From: Gammaproteobacteria bacterium
GTDB lineage: Bacteria > Pseudomonadota > Gammaproteobacteria > UBA6429 > Thiohalophilaceae
Direction: 5' to 3'
Length of the DNA: 64,000 nt
Assembly: GCA_024275915.1 (NCBI GenBank)
Contig: JAJRYG010000058.1
Coordinates: 1 to 64,000 of the forward strand
Both the position numbers and the translations under genes were made by a program. Of this stretch, positions 11,102 to 20,195 are shown piece after piece. The notes under the pieces were generated by a model, which searched no databases, was not told the DNA's origin, and saw only the letters and a program-made list of their open reading frames with translations. How positions within the stretch are numbered: position 1 is the stretch's first letter; each line of letters begins with the position of its first letter.

Positions 11102-11200
11102 TTTTAACAGCCTGTGTGCGGTGCAGGGAAGCACCGTCATTTTCAATGACCACAAGTCATTGAAAATGTAAGGGAACGGCTTTTTCAACATCCTGTTAAA
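11102..11200. repeat. MITE-like multi-hairpin repeat, copy 1 (truncated)
   Basis: gtgcggtgcagggaagcaccgtcattttcaatgaccacaagtcattgaaaatgtaagggaacggctttttcaacatcctgttaa shared with copies at 11956, 17748 and 49323. Confidence 0.85.
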
Positions 11201-11279
11201 GCAGGCAGGAGAAAATTTTTTCATCATTCCATCCATCAAGCTGTTGCCTGTAACCGGGCGCAGAATAAGTCAATGATAT

Positions 11280-11894
11280 ATGCAAGATAGCGTTCAGACA
11301 TTATTTAACCAGGCCGGGCAGAATCTGGTTCTGATCGCGGCCCTGGCCGTGATCACGGTTATCCTGCTGGTGTTGGTTGTTTGGCAAATGCCACCGGTGC
11401 AGGCCTATTTGAAAAAACGATGCGTGCTCAGGAAAATCGAGAAAAGCGGATATGATGTCCAGCATCATATTGTTATCCCCGATGGTCTTGGTGGTGATAT
11501 CTATATCGAACACCTAGTGTTGTCCGAGCGTGGTTTTATCATCTATGAAGTGATGAATTACAAAGGTGTCATTTTTGCCGCTGATACGATAGATATCTGG
11601 ACTCAGGTGGTGGGAAAACGCAGTTACAAGTTTCATAATCCATTGCCTGAACTGGAATCAAAAATCATGGCCGTGCGGGCGTTGCTGCCCACGGGCATGC
11701 CTGTAGAGGGATATCTGCTGGTTGCCGACAATGTCCAGTTTCCAAAAGGCAGGCCGGACAAATTGATCTTTCTTTCCCGGCTCGATGAAACGGCTGTTGC
11801 CAAGGGAGCCCGGCTGGAGAATACACAGATGCTGGAAAACTGGCAGAAAATCAGATCTGTTGCGCGACAGGTCGATCCTGACAAATACCACTGA
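11280..11894 (+). CDS. NERD-domain-containing membrane-anchored protein
   Basis: N-terminal TM segment, then GFIIYEVMNYKGVIFAADTIDIWTQVVGKRSYKFHNPLPELESKI, typical of NERD (nuclease-related) domains. Confidence 0.7.
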   Translation: MQDSVQTLFNQAGQNLVLIAALAVITVILLVLVVWQMPPVQAYLKKRCVLRKIEKSGYDVQHHIVIPDGLGGDIYIEHLVLSERGFIIYEVMNYKGVIFAADTIDIWTQVVGKRSYKFHNPLPELESKIMAVRALLPTGMPVEGYLLVADNVQFPKGRPDKLIFLSRLDETAVAKGARLENTQMLENWQKIRSVARQVDPDKYH

Positions 11895-11955
11895 TGATAT
11901 CGATGGATATCCATAATATACTTCGGTTCTTATCCTTGTGCTGCCTGATGACGAC

Positions 11956-12124
11956 TAACAGGATGTTGAAAAATCCCTTCCCTGGCCTTTTTCAACCCGG
12001 GAACGGCAGACGCGGTTTGCCGTTCCCTCACATTTTCAATGACTTGTGGCCATTGAAAATGGCGGTGCTTCCCTGCACCGCACACAGGCTGTCGAATAAC
12101 GGCGTTTTTCAACAGCCTGCTAAC
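11956..12124. repeat. MITE-like multi-hairpin repeat, copy 2 (full length)
   Basis: TAACAGGATGTTGAAAAA ... TTTTTCAACAGCCTGCTAA terminal inverted repeats; internal palindromes GGGAACGGCA/TTGCCGTTCCC, CATTTTCAATGA/CATTGAAAATG and GGTGC/GCACC. Confidence 0.9.
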
Positions 12125-12135
12125 TGGTAATTGTT

Positions 12136-12585
12136 ATGCTGGATGCAATCAGAACTTTTTTGCGGGAAAACTTTACGATCGAAGCAGAAGAAAAGAAGGA
12201 TGCCGAAGATGTTATTCATCTGTCTGCTGCACTGTTGTTCGTGGAGGTGATGTATGCTGATCACGAAGTGGATGAACGGGAAAGGGACGTGGTCAAGAAT
12301 GTACTGCAACAGACCTTTCTGCTTCAGCCTGCAGAGGCCGAGGCAATACTGAAGAAATCGGAACAACAGGCCAGCAAGGTCATTTCCCTGCATGAACTGG
12401 CATCAACCCTCAATCGACACCTTTCCATCGCAGAAAAAATCACCCTGGTTGAGCAAATATGGAAAATCATCATGGCGGACAATGAAATCGATCGCTACGA
12501 AGAGCATCTGGCCAGGAAAATTGCCAATCTGCTGTACCTGCGCCACAGTGAATATATTCAGGCGAAACTGCGTGTGGTGAAATGA
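12136..12585 (+). CDS. TerB-family (tellurite resistance TerB-like) protein
   Basis: LFVEVMYADHEVDERERDVVKNVL..AEKITLVEQIWKIIMADNEIDRYEEHLARKIANLLYL. Confidence 0.8.
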   Translation: MLDAIRTFLRENFTIEAEEKKDAEDVIHLSAALLFVEVMYADHEVDERERDVVKNVLQQTFLLQPAEAEAILKKSEQQASKVISLHELASTLNRHLSIAEKITLVEQIWKIIMADNEIDRYEEHLARKIANLLYLRHSEYIQAKLRVVK

Positions 12586-12963
12586 AAACAACATCTGCAG
12601 GCCCAGGCGATACCGTATTTTTCTGGGTTTCCCCTTGAGCGGTTTCGCTGCAGTTTTTCCTGTTTGCAAAGTGGTGTTTCAGCGCAGGCTGGGGTAAAGT
12701 TATGGCTGGAATGGGTGCCTTTGAGAGACGTTGGAAAAGACCCTCCGTTTTCCGTTTCCTCCGTCTGTCAAAATGCTGACTGGGCTATGACAAGGCAACC
12801 ACGCGTACAGAAGCCGTGAACAGGGCATGCCTGAAGGTTCGAGTATGGCGCAGGCACGGCTTTGATGGAAAAGTGCAATTCTGGACATGCCCAAATGAAA
12901 TGCGACCCCTTGGGGGGCGGTTTGGATTGTTTTTAATATGAATATTGCGGCACTCTTGGCTGG

Positions 12964-13446
12964 ATGACTGAACCTGTGAAATTCCCTCAGACACACAAGC
13001 GGGTGTCCGCAATTTTATCCCTCCTGTTTTTGTTCATGATCACCGGCGTCTCACAGGCCAGTGAGCCGGCAGACATGGCAGGTGGAAAGATTACCCGTGG
13101 ACTGTTTACCACGGAAGTCATTGACCGGGAACCGGTCGATCAGGTACTGATACTGCCTAATGATATCAAAACCATCTATTTCTTTACTGAATTGCGGCAT
13201 TTCGAAGGGCAGAAAATTACCCATCGCTGGGAATATGAAGGAAACCTGGTGATAGAGAAACAGTTTGAGGTTGTCGGTCCACGCTGGCGTATCTATTCGA
13301 AGAAGACTCTCAACCCGAGAATGACGGGTGAATGGACAGTGACAGTCATCAATGAGCGTGGCTGGCCGATCTACGTGGAAAAATTCCGCTATGTCGACAA
13401 GTCAAAGGAAAACAGCCGGGTTATTCTGCCTCTGGAACGGGATTAG
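12964..13446 (+). CDS. DUF2914-type secreted protein
   Basis: Signal-like N-terminus; ..TTEVIDREPVDQVLILPNDIKTIYFFTELRHFEGQKITHRWEYEG..RWRIYSKKTLNPRMTGEWTVTVIN.. resembles DUF2914. Confidence 0.65.
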   Translation: MTEPVKFPQTHKRVSAILSLLFLFMITGVSQASEPADMAGGKITRGLFTTEVIDREPVDQVLILPNDIKTIYFFTELRHFEGQKITHRWEYEGNLVIEKQFEVVGPRWRIYSKKTLNPRMTGEWTVTVINERGWPIYVEKFRYVDKSKENSRVILPLERD

Positions 13447-15991
13447 CCTCGATTGTCGGCAGACCGGCATCACGATTGAGGTTGTCGAGTAGTCCTGATG
13501 CCGTGCTTGCAACGGGGCTCCGGGTTTCTTCTGCGGCCGGTTCACTTGTGGGTTCTTCCGTTTCACTTATCAAGCCGTCAAGGCTGGCCAGCTGACTTTC
13601 CTGCCTGGTGGCTGATTCTGCTATGCTTGCATCAGCCGGACTGGCCTGGACGTTGGTGGACTGTTCCTGTTCAGTGACTTCTTCACTCAGGCTTGTCGGT
13701 GGTACCTGGTTTTCTTCGGTGACGGGTTCAGCAGGTTCACTCGCCGGTTGTTCGATGATTTCCGGTGTTGGACGGCTTTCCTGCACGGTCTCCATGGCAG
13801 GGGCTTCCGGTTGACTGGCCTGTTTTTCTTTCCAGCTGGCGAACAGTTCGTTGAAGCGTTCATCGGCACGCTGTTTGAGCTTCTCAATCTGTTGCTTTTT
13901 TTCCAGCCGTGAAAATGAAGGTAACGCAGGTTTGTTGCTGACAACGGAAGCCGTTTGTTCTTGCTGGAAGGATTTCTCCTTGCTGGCGATGGCCGTGTAG
14001 TTGTCTTCTGGCTGGAAAATAAAGATGGAAGCCCCCAGTACGGCACTGGCTACGACACTTGCGGCGACGGTCATGATACGACGGTTGCGTTGTTTTTTCT
14101 CGCTGCTTTCCGCCTCGACATGCCGGTTGTAGGTTTCGCTGATCTCTTCCTTGCTCGGTGGTACAAACTCAATGACTTCACTGTCCTGTGGTGCCTCGAT
14201 CAGGAAAGAGGGTAATTCATCCTCTTCCTCGGTGAGTAGCTTTACCGGGTCTTCCTCTTTTACATCTTCGGGCTTCAGTGTCGGTTCCTTGAAAATGAAG
14301 ATGTCCTGACTGCCTTCAAGGATGATACGATTTTTCACCCGGCGAACGGTGGCATCAGCCAGGGACATGCCCTCGCCCTGATGACGGGCGGCCTCGTCCT
14401 GTCGGGCTTTTTCCGCCTTTTCCAGACGGGCCTTGATGGCTTCGGCCTTGCGCCGCATTTCCTCAGCCTTGCGAATGGCCTGCTGTTTTTGTGCTTGCAG
14501 CCGCTTTTTGTTTTCGGCTCGGCGCAAATCATCCTTGCGGGCTTTTTCCTGTGACTTGCGCAGGTTCTGCTCTTTTTGTTCCGCGTGTTTTGCCTCGGTT
14601 TCCTGGCGGGCCTGGGCAAGCTGTTCTGCTAGCAGTTTTCGGGCAGCATGGATTTCATCACGTAGTCTGGTGGCTTCGTCCGCTGCTGTGCGCCGAATGG
14701 ATTCGGCTTCCTGCTCGGCTTCAATGGTTCTGGTGCGGGAGATGTCCTCGGCATGGCGACGGGCCTGTTCGAGCAGGTATTTCTGGTGTTTCTCCTGTTC
14801 CTGAACCTGGGCAGCAATTTCCTGGGCTTCCTGCTTGGCGGCTTCCATTTCGGCACGTAACTGCTCGGCTTCCTGCAGGGCCTGCAGGCGGATCTGTTCG
14901 GCTTCCCTTTCGGCTTCCAGAATGGCTTCCTGCTCGGCACGGAGGATGGCCTCTTCACGCTGGCGCTGGACCTTCAGGGCTTCCTGTTCGGCGCGGCGGC
15001 GGATGCGTTCGGCTTCTTCCTCGGCCTTGCGAGCCGCTTCCTGCTCTGCAGTAATCTGGGCTTCTTCCCGGAGGCGCAATGCTTCCAGTTCAGCTTCGCG
15101 GCGGATACGCTCGGCTTCCTTTTCAGCCTGTCGAGCGGCTTCCTGCTCGGCGGCAATCTGGGCTTCCATTCTTAAACGTTGAGCTTCCTGTTCAGCTTCC
15201 TTGCGAATGCGCTCGGCTTCCCGTTCGGCCTGTCGGGCAGCTTCTCTTTGTGCCTCGGAATGGGCGGCTTTCTTCAGTTGTTCGGCTTCTCGCAGGGCTT
15301 CCTTGCGGATGCGCTCGGCTTCCTGTTCGGCCAGTTTGGCGGCTTCCTCCTTGGCGGCGGCACGGGCGGCCTCGATTTCATCTCGTAACTGCTCGGCTTC
15401 CTGCAGGGCTTCAAGACGAATACGCTCGGCTTCCTGTTCGGCCAGCCTGGCGGCTTCTTCTTTGGCGGCTTCTCGTGCAGCTTCCATTTCGAGTCGCAGC
15501 TGCTCGGCTTCCTCCAGCGCTTGCAGGCGCAGTTTTTCGGCCTCTTCTTTCTGGGCGGCCTCTTCTTCGGCCTTTTTGCGAATCGCTTCGGCTTCCCGGC
15601 GCAGCTGCTCGGCTTCTTCCACGGCTTCGCGGCGGATGCGTTCGGCTTCGGCGGCGGCGCGTTTGGCCAGCTTTTCTTCGGCGGCCTTTTCGGCATTTTT
15701 ACGAATCGCTTCGGCTTCCCGGCGCAACTGTTCGGCTTCTTCGCGGGCTTCCTGGCGAATCCGGGCGGCATCCGCTTCAGCGCGTTTGGCAACCTTCTCC
15801 TCGGCGGCCTTGTGCAGGGCTTCGGTTTCCTGGCGCAGGCGCTCGGCTTCTTCCCGGGCTTCGACACGGATGCTTTCCGCTTCACTGATGGCCTTCTTGC
15901 GAACCTTGGCCATTTCCTGTTCGTGCTGGCGGGTTTGCGTTTCCTTGGCCTGTTGTGCGTCACTTTCCATGCGTTTGATCACGTCTTCCAT
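13421..15991 (-). CDS. Large Ala/Glu/Arg-rich coiled-coil protein with C-terminal TM segment; probable 3' part of the gene at 16163-17608
   Basis: Tandem about 34/37-aa EAEQLR..EAERIR repeats followed by TM RIMTVAASVVASAVLGASIFIF; same frame as 16163-17608 with only two TAA codons between. Confidence 0.7.
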   Translation of the reverse strand: MEDVIKRMESDAQQAKETQTRQHEQEMAKVRKKAISEAESIRVEAREEAERLRQETEALHKAAEEKVAKRAEADAARIRQEAREEAEQLRREAEAIRKNAEKAAEEKLAKRAAAEAERIRREAVEEAEQLRREAEAIRKKAEEEAAQKEEAEKLRLQALEEAEQLRLEMEAAREAAKEEAARLAEQEAERIRLEALQEAEQLRDEIEAARAAAKEEAAKLAEQEAERIRKEALREAEQLKKAAHSEAQREAARQAEREAERIRKEAEQEAQRLRMEAQIAAEQEAARQAEKEAERIRREAELEALRLREEAQITAEQEAARKAEEEAERIRRRAEQEALKVQRQREEAILRAEQEAILEAEREAEQIRLQALQEAEQLRAEMEAAKQEAQEIAAQVQEQEKHQKYLLEQARRHAEDISRTRTIEAEQEAESIRRTAADEATRLRDEIHAARKLLAEQLAQARQETEAKHAEQKEQNLRKSQEKARKDDLRRAENKKRLQAQKQQAIRKAEEMRRKAEAIKARLEKAEKARQDEAARHQGEGMSLADATVRRVKNRIILEGSQDIFIFKEPTLKPEDVKEEDPVKLLTEEEDELPSFLIEAPQDSEVIEFVPPSKEEISETYNRHVEAESSEKKQRNRRIMTVAASVVASAVLGASIFIFQPEDNYTAIASKEKSFQQEQTASVVSNKPALPSFSRLEKKQQIEKLKQRADERFNELFASWKEKQASQPEAPAMETVQESRPTPEIIEQPASEPAEPVTEENQVPPTSLSEEVTEQEQSTNVQASPADASIAESATRQESQLASLDGLISETEEPTSEPAAEETRSPVASTASGLLDNLNRDAGLPTIEANPVPEAE

Positions 15992-16162
15992 GTCCTGGCG
16001 CAGCTGTTAGGCTTCTGCCTTGGCCTGGGCGCGAATTTCCCTGGCTTCTTTCTCGGCCTGTTCCCTGGCTTTCCTGGCGGCTTCGGCTGCTTCCGAGGCA
16101 ATGGTTCTGGCCTGGTTCAGGGCGTCATCGAGCGCCGCCTGCTTGCGGCTGTTTTCTTCTGT

Positions 16163-17608
16163 TTATGCCTTGAGTTTCTTCAGTTCGGCTTCGGCGGCAC
16201 GCATGGCGGCCTTGGCTTCGAGTTTCATTTTGGCGGCTTTTTCTTCGGCCGCCTTGGCGCGTCTGGATTCTTCACTCAGCCGCTGCTTGGTGGCGCGCAA
16301 TGCAGATTCTCGTTTTTCTGCTTCTTCTTTTTGCAGTCGCTGGATATCCGCTTCTGCCTTGCGTTTGGCCGCTTCCACATCGGCAGCACGTTTGGCCAGT
16401 TCATCGGCCTCATGCTTGGCGGTATCCGCTTCTTTCTGGATTTTCTTGGCCTTGGCTTCGGCGGCCTTCTGGGTTTTTTCTGCCGCTACTTTCTTGCGGT
16501 TTTCAGATGTCGAATCGATGGACACGGACAGGTTGGCGTCGGGAACCTTGAGTTCATTCTCGTTGAGGCCGCCCTTGAGGACGTAACAGTTCAGGCCATG
16601 CTGGGTGAGCAGAAATGCCGCTGCGGCACTGCGATGGCCATCATCACACAGCAACACATATTCACGATCCGGATTCAGGCCTTCGACCTTCAGGCGCAAC
16701 ATGGACAGCGGAATATTGACCGAGCCTTCGACACGGTGATCCATGAATTCGTTATGCTGGCGGACATCGATGAGCAGGCTGCCGGCATTGATTTTTTCCA
16801 GGGCCGCATCCCGATTTACATAGGAGATCAACGGCTTGGCGAGAATGGACATGAAATCCTTCTTGCCCAGGCGCATGAGTATGCCGTCGTCGAGCATGGT
16901 GATGGTGGCGTTGCGTTTGCCGCCGGTGATCAGGGCTTCTTCCCCGAAACCATCCCCCGCGTTGAGGATGGCCAGCTGGACATCCTGGGCCTTGGGTGCC
17001 GGACGGCGGGAAACGGCACAACGCCCCGTCTGCACGATATAGTAGTAGTCGTTGACTTCACCTTGGGCGATGATCACGTCGCCAGCACTGGCAGGCACTT
17101 CCTCGAGCTTGATCAGCAGGTTCTGGATGTTCTCTGTTGGCAGTTTGAGGAAGGCCCGGGACTGGAGAAAGCGCAGCATCCAGGCATTTTCATCATCACC
17201 ACCGAGCTCTTCAACTTCTATGATGCTGGAATTGTCGTCACCGGACAGCACTTCCAGCAGGTCACTGTCAATGAAGAGCAGGGTACAGGGTGTTTTGGTT
17301 TTTCCGGTGCTGGGTCGAGGGACTGTCGGCGCGATGGGATGTTTTGCCTCAACGGTGCGAGCCTTGATGACCTGTGGGTGAGGATTGCCGGTAACGGTGA
17401 GTTCAACCTGGCCCTGGAGCAAGAATATGACCCTTTTGTCCCTTTCCCCCTGTCGAAACAGAATTCGGCCAGCGGGCAGCTCGCTGACGGTGGATTTTTC
17501 CGCCAGTTCCTCGAGTTTGTCCAGACTCAGGTTGCGCAGGGGCTCCAGTCCCCGAAGGGTTTTGGTGTTGATGCTGTTTTTAGTGGCCATGTTTGTCCGC
17601 GGGGGCAA
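16163..17608 (-). CDS. Tandem cyclic-nucleotide-binding domains plus rhodanese domain, coiled-coil C-terminus
   Basis: CNBD: GRILFRQGERDKRVIFLLQGQVEL and AGDVIIAQGEVNDYYYIVQTGRCAV..GFGEEALITGGKRNATI; rhodanese: LLIDVRQHNEFMDHRVEGSVNIP..LLCDDGHRSAAAAFLL. Confidence 0.85.
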   Translation of the reverse strand: MPPRTNMATKNSINTKTLRGLEPLRNLSLDKLEELAEKSTVSELPAGRILFRQGERDKRVIFLLQGQVELTVTGNPHPQVIKARTVEAKHPIAPTVPRPSTGKTKTPCTLLFIDSDLLEVLSGDDNSSIIEVEELGGDDENAWMLRFLQSRAFLKLPTENIQNLLIKLEEVPASAGDVIIAQGEVNDYYYIVQTGRCAVSRRPAPKAQDVQLAILNAGDGFGEEALITGGKRNATITMLDDGILMRLGKKDFMSILAKPLISYVNRDAALEKINAGSLLIDVRQHNEFMDHRVEGSVNIPLSMLRLKVEGLNPDREYVLLCDDGHRSAAAAFLLTQHGLNCYVLKGGLNENELKVPDANLSVSIDSTSENRKKVAAEKTQKAAEAKAKKIQKEADTAKHEADELAKRAADVEAAKRKAEADIQRLQKEEAEKRESALRATKQRLSEESRRAKAAEEKAAKMKLEAKAAMRAAEAELKKLKA

Positions 17609-17747
17609 AAGTATTAGTTAAAATGTGGGTAAGTGAATTCCTGTCAACGACACAGTCCCACCTTGAAATGTAGTCCATTCTACTGATACATGATGTGAAT
17701 TGGCTCACAAAGGCACGCAAGCAGGAGGGGATCTGTCACATTTCCGG

Positions 17748-17916
17748 TTAACAGGCTGTTGAAAAACACAGTTATTCGACACCCTGTGTGAGGTGCAGGG
17801 ACGCACCGCCATTTTCAATGACCACAAGTCATTGAAAATGTGAGGGAATGGCAAACCGCGCTTGCCGTTCCCGGGTTGAAAAAGGCCAGGGAGTGCGTTT
17901 TTCAACAGCCGGTCAA
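17748..17916. repeat. MITE-like multi-hairpin repeat, copy 3 (full length, inverted relative to copy 2)
   Basis: TTAACAGGCTGTTGAAAAA ... TTTTTCAACAGCCGGTCAA ends with the same internal palindromes as copy 2. Confidence 0.9.
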
Positions 17917-18614
17917 AAGCGGCGACTGAAGTAAAGATAGAATCCTCTGCTTCTGCCCCCATACCCTTTCAGGCCAATTCCACCACTGGCGTCAGTACGC
18001 ACGTGCACGCCGACATGGTAACCGAGACTCTCGGCTTCGCGGAAGCCAGTCACCCTGTTTACGGTGCCGGAATCATTCTGTTCACCATACACAGCGGTAC
18101 TGCTGACGCCAAGTAATATAGCGGCCGGTGCCTGCGGAAGTACAGTAAAATCCAGCCCCCCTTCGATTTCCTGCCAGTTTAAATCCGTATTTTGATTGTC
18201 ACTACTGCCCTGGGTTGCCTGGTAGTCGTAGTTGAAAAAAACCGCCAGGCGCAACAGCGGCTGTTCCAGGGCAATGGCACGCAGGTTGAAACCCAGGCCA
18301 TATCCCACCGTCTTGAGTCCCGAGTCGACCGGATTTGCCGGTTGGCTGACATCCAGATAGGCCAGATTCAGGCCACCCCGCAGCCAGGAGGAGAGGGACT
18401 GGTCCCAGGTAACCTTGATTCGGGTCAGGCGGGTATCAAGGGTGAGGTTGTCCTTGTACCTGAACCCCACTTCTTCGTTCTCGATAAACAGGGAAAAATT
18501 CATGTCCCCCCGGGTGTATTCGGCGTGAACCATGGTCGAGGTGAACAGCAGGAGGAACATCAGCCCTGTTGTGCCCCTTGGGTGGGCCAGATTGGCCTGT
18601 CGTGTCAGTCGCAT
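17913..18614 (-). CDS. Putative outer-membrane beta-barrel protein
   Basis: Signal peptide, alternating beta pattern and C-terminal aromatic ending (GFYLYFSRRF); no specific family recognised. Confidence 0.55.
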   Translation of the reverse strand: MRLTRQANLAHPRGTTGLMFLLLFTSTMVHAEYTRGDMNFSLFIENEEVGFRYKDNLTLDTRLTRIKVTWDQSLSSWLRGGLNLAYLDVSQPANPVDSGLKTVGYGLGFNLRAIALEQPLLRLAVFFNYDYQATQGSSDNQNTDLNWQEIEGGLDFTVLPQAPAAILLGVSSTAVYGEQNDSGTVNRVTGFREAESLGYHVGVHVRTDASGGIGLKGYGGRSRGFYLYFSRRF

Positions 18615-18794
18615 TTCTTATATCTTCTTCGTTAATGACTTAATTGGTTGTTTTTTAACATAACAGTAATTACATTTAAGCGGTATTGCAGCAAACTGCA
18701 TGTGGTTACTCAAAGATGTCTCTGGGAATGCCCTGTCATCACGACAAAGATGCGGGAGCAGGCGAATAAAAAAAACAATTCGGGGAGAATAGTC

Positions 18795-20195
18795 ATGGGT
18801 CTGGAAAAAAAACAACCGGGAGTTGTATCGGCAGGTCATGATCAGCTGACTACCCAGGAACGCCGTCGCAAGGCCTGGGGCATGAATCGTGCCGCTGGTG
18901 TTACCTCAAGAAATCGTATTGGCATTCTGCAACAGCGACCGTCCCGGCTGAAACCGGGGCATCCCTTTGCCCGCGTCAACCGCCTGGATCGCTGGCTGGT
19001 GCATGCCATGCTGAAGGTGGTTGGCCATCCGCCGGTGAGGATTTCTCTCTGGGACGGGGTCGTCATCAATGATGATGTGCGGCAACCGGTTGCCTCATTG
19101 CAGTTTCATGACCGGATGGCCCTGCTGAAAACCATGCTCGATCCCGAGCTGCATTTTGGCGACATGTTTTGCAGTGGCCGGCTGGATTTTTCCGGTGAAC
19201 TGGTGGAATTCCTGCAAACCATCTTCCGGCAAATGGAAAATGCCGAAAAAGGAGGGCCATTCAGACGCCTGATAATCTGGCTGGGACACCGGCGTATTGC
19301 CAACAGCCTGTCCAGGGCAAGGGATAACATTCAGCACCATTACGATCTGGGTAACGATTTCTACAGTTTGTGGCTGGATGAAGAGGCCATGCAGTACACC
19401 TGTGCCTATTATCCCCGCCAGGCACTCAGTCTGGAACAGGCCCAGCAGGCCAAGCTGCACCATATCTGTCGAAAATTGCAGTTGAAACCGGGCGATACCG
19501 TGGTCGAGGCCGGTTGTGGCTGGGGTGGACTGGCCCGTTTCATGGCAAGGCACTATGGAGTCAAGGTCACCGCCTATAACATTTCGAAGGAACAGGTCCG
19601 CTATGCCCGTGAGCAGGCGCGAAGGGAAGGACTTGAAGAACAGGTCGAATACGTACTCGATGACTATCGCAATATTTCCGGTCAGTACGATGCTTTTGTT
19701 TCGGTCGGCATGCTCGAACATGTGGGTGCCCGCGACTATCGCCAACTGGGTGAGGTTATCCGCCGCTGTCTGAAAGCCGAGGGAGTGGGGCTCATTCATA
19801 CCATCGGTCGCAATACTCCCAGACCCATGAATGCCTGGATCGAGCGTCGCATCTTCCCCGGTGCCTATCCTCCCACCTTGCGGGAAATGATGGATATCTT
19901 CGAGCCGAACAATTTTTCACTTCAGGATGTGGAAAACCTGCGCCAGCATTATGCCCTGACACTCCGGGACTGGTTACAGCGTTACGACAGGCATGAAGAA
20001 CAGGTCGAAGCCATGATGGACAAGGAATTCGTCAAGGCCTGGCGGCTGTATCTTGCCGGATCACTTGCCGCATTCACCTCGGGTGAACTGCAGTTGTTCC
20101 AGGTCGTATTCACGTTTGCCGGCAACAATTCCCTGCCCCGGTCACGGGCACACCTTTATGAAGACAGCGATCCGGAATGGCCGAGGAAGGCCTGA
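18795..20195 (+). CDS. cfa: Cyclopropane-fatty-acyl-phospholipid synthase family methyltransferase
   Basis: VVEAGCGWGGLARFMARHYGVKVTAYNISKEQ; NFYSLWLDEEAMQYTCAYY; RIFPGAYPPTL. Confidence 0.85.
   Translation: MGLEKKQPGVVSAGHDQLTTQERRRKAWGMNRAAGVTSRNRIGILQQRPSRLKPGHPFARVNRLDRWLVHAMLKVVGHPPVRISLWDGVVINDDVRQPVASLQFHDRMALLKTMLDPELHFGDMFCSGRLDFSGELVEFLQTIFRQMENAEKGGPFRRLIIWLGHRRIANSLSRARDNIQHHYDLGNDFYSLWLDEEAMQYTCAYYPRQALSLEQAQQAKLHHICRKLQLKPGDTVVEAGCGWGGLARFMARHYGVKVTAYNISKEQVRYAREQARREGLEEQVEYVLDDYRNISGQYDAFVSVGMLEHVGARDYRQLGEVIRRCLKAEGVGLIHTIGRNTPRPMNAWIERRIFPGAYPPTLREMMDIFEPNNFSLQDVENLRQHYALTLRDWLQRYDRHEEQVEAMMDKEFVKAWRLYLAGSLAAFTSGELQLFQVVFTFAGNNSLPRSRAHLYEDSDPEWPRKA

Noticed and set aside
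11894-12130. 78-aa ORF (MLKNPFPGLFQPGNGRRGLPFPHIFNDLW...) and a similar 85-aa ORF at 17705-17962
   Set aside because: Both are translations of the MITE-like repeat, not conserved proteins.
14400-15900. Regular short DNA repeats that could suggest a CRISPR or tandem noncoding array
   Set aside because: The periodicity is explained by protein-coding coiled-coil repeats (34/37 aa); no identical repeats with unique spacers.
15521-17617. 698-aa plus-strand ORF rich in Gly/Phe
   Set aside because: Antisense to the CNBD-rhodanese and coiled-coil gene; Gly/Phe/Leu richness is the mirror of Ala/Glu/Lys codons, so not a real gene.
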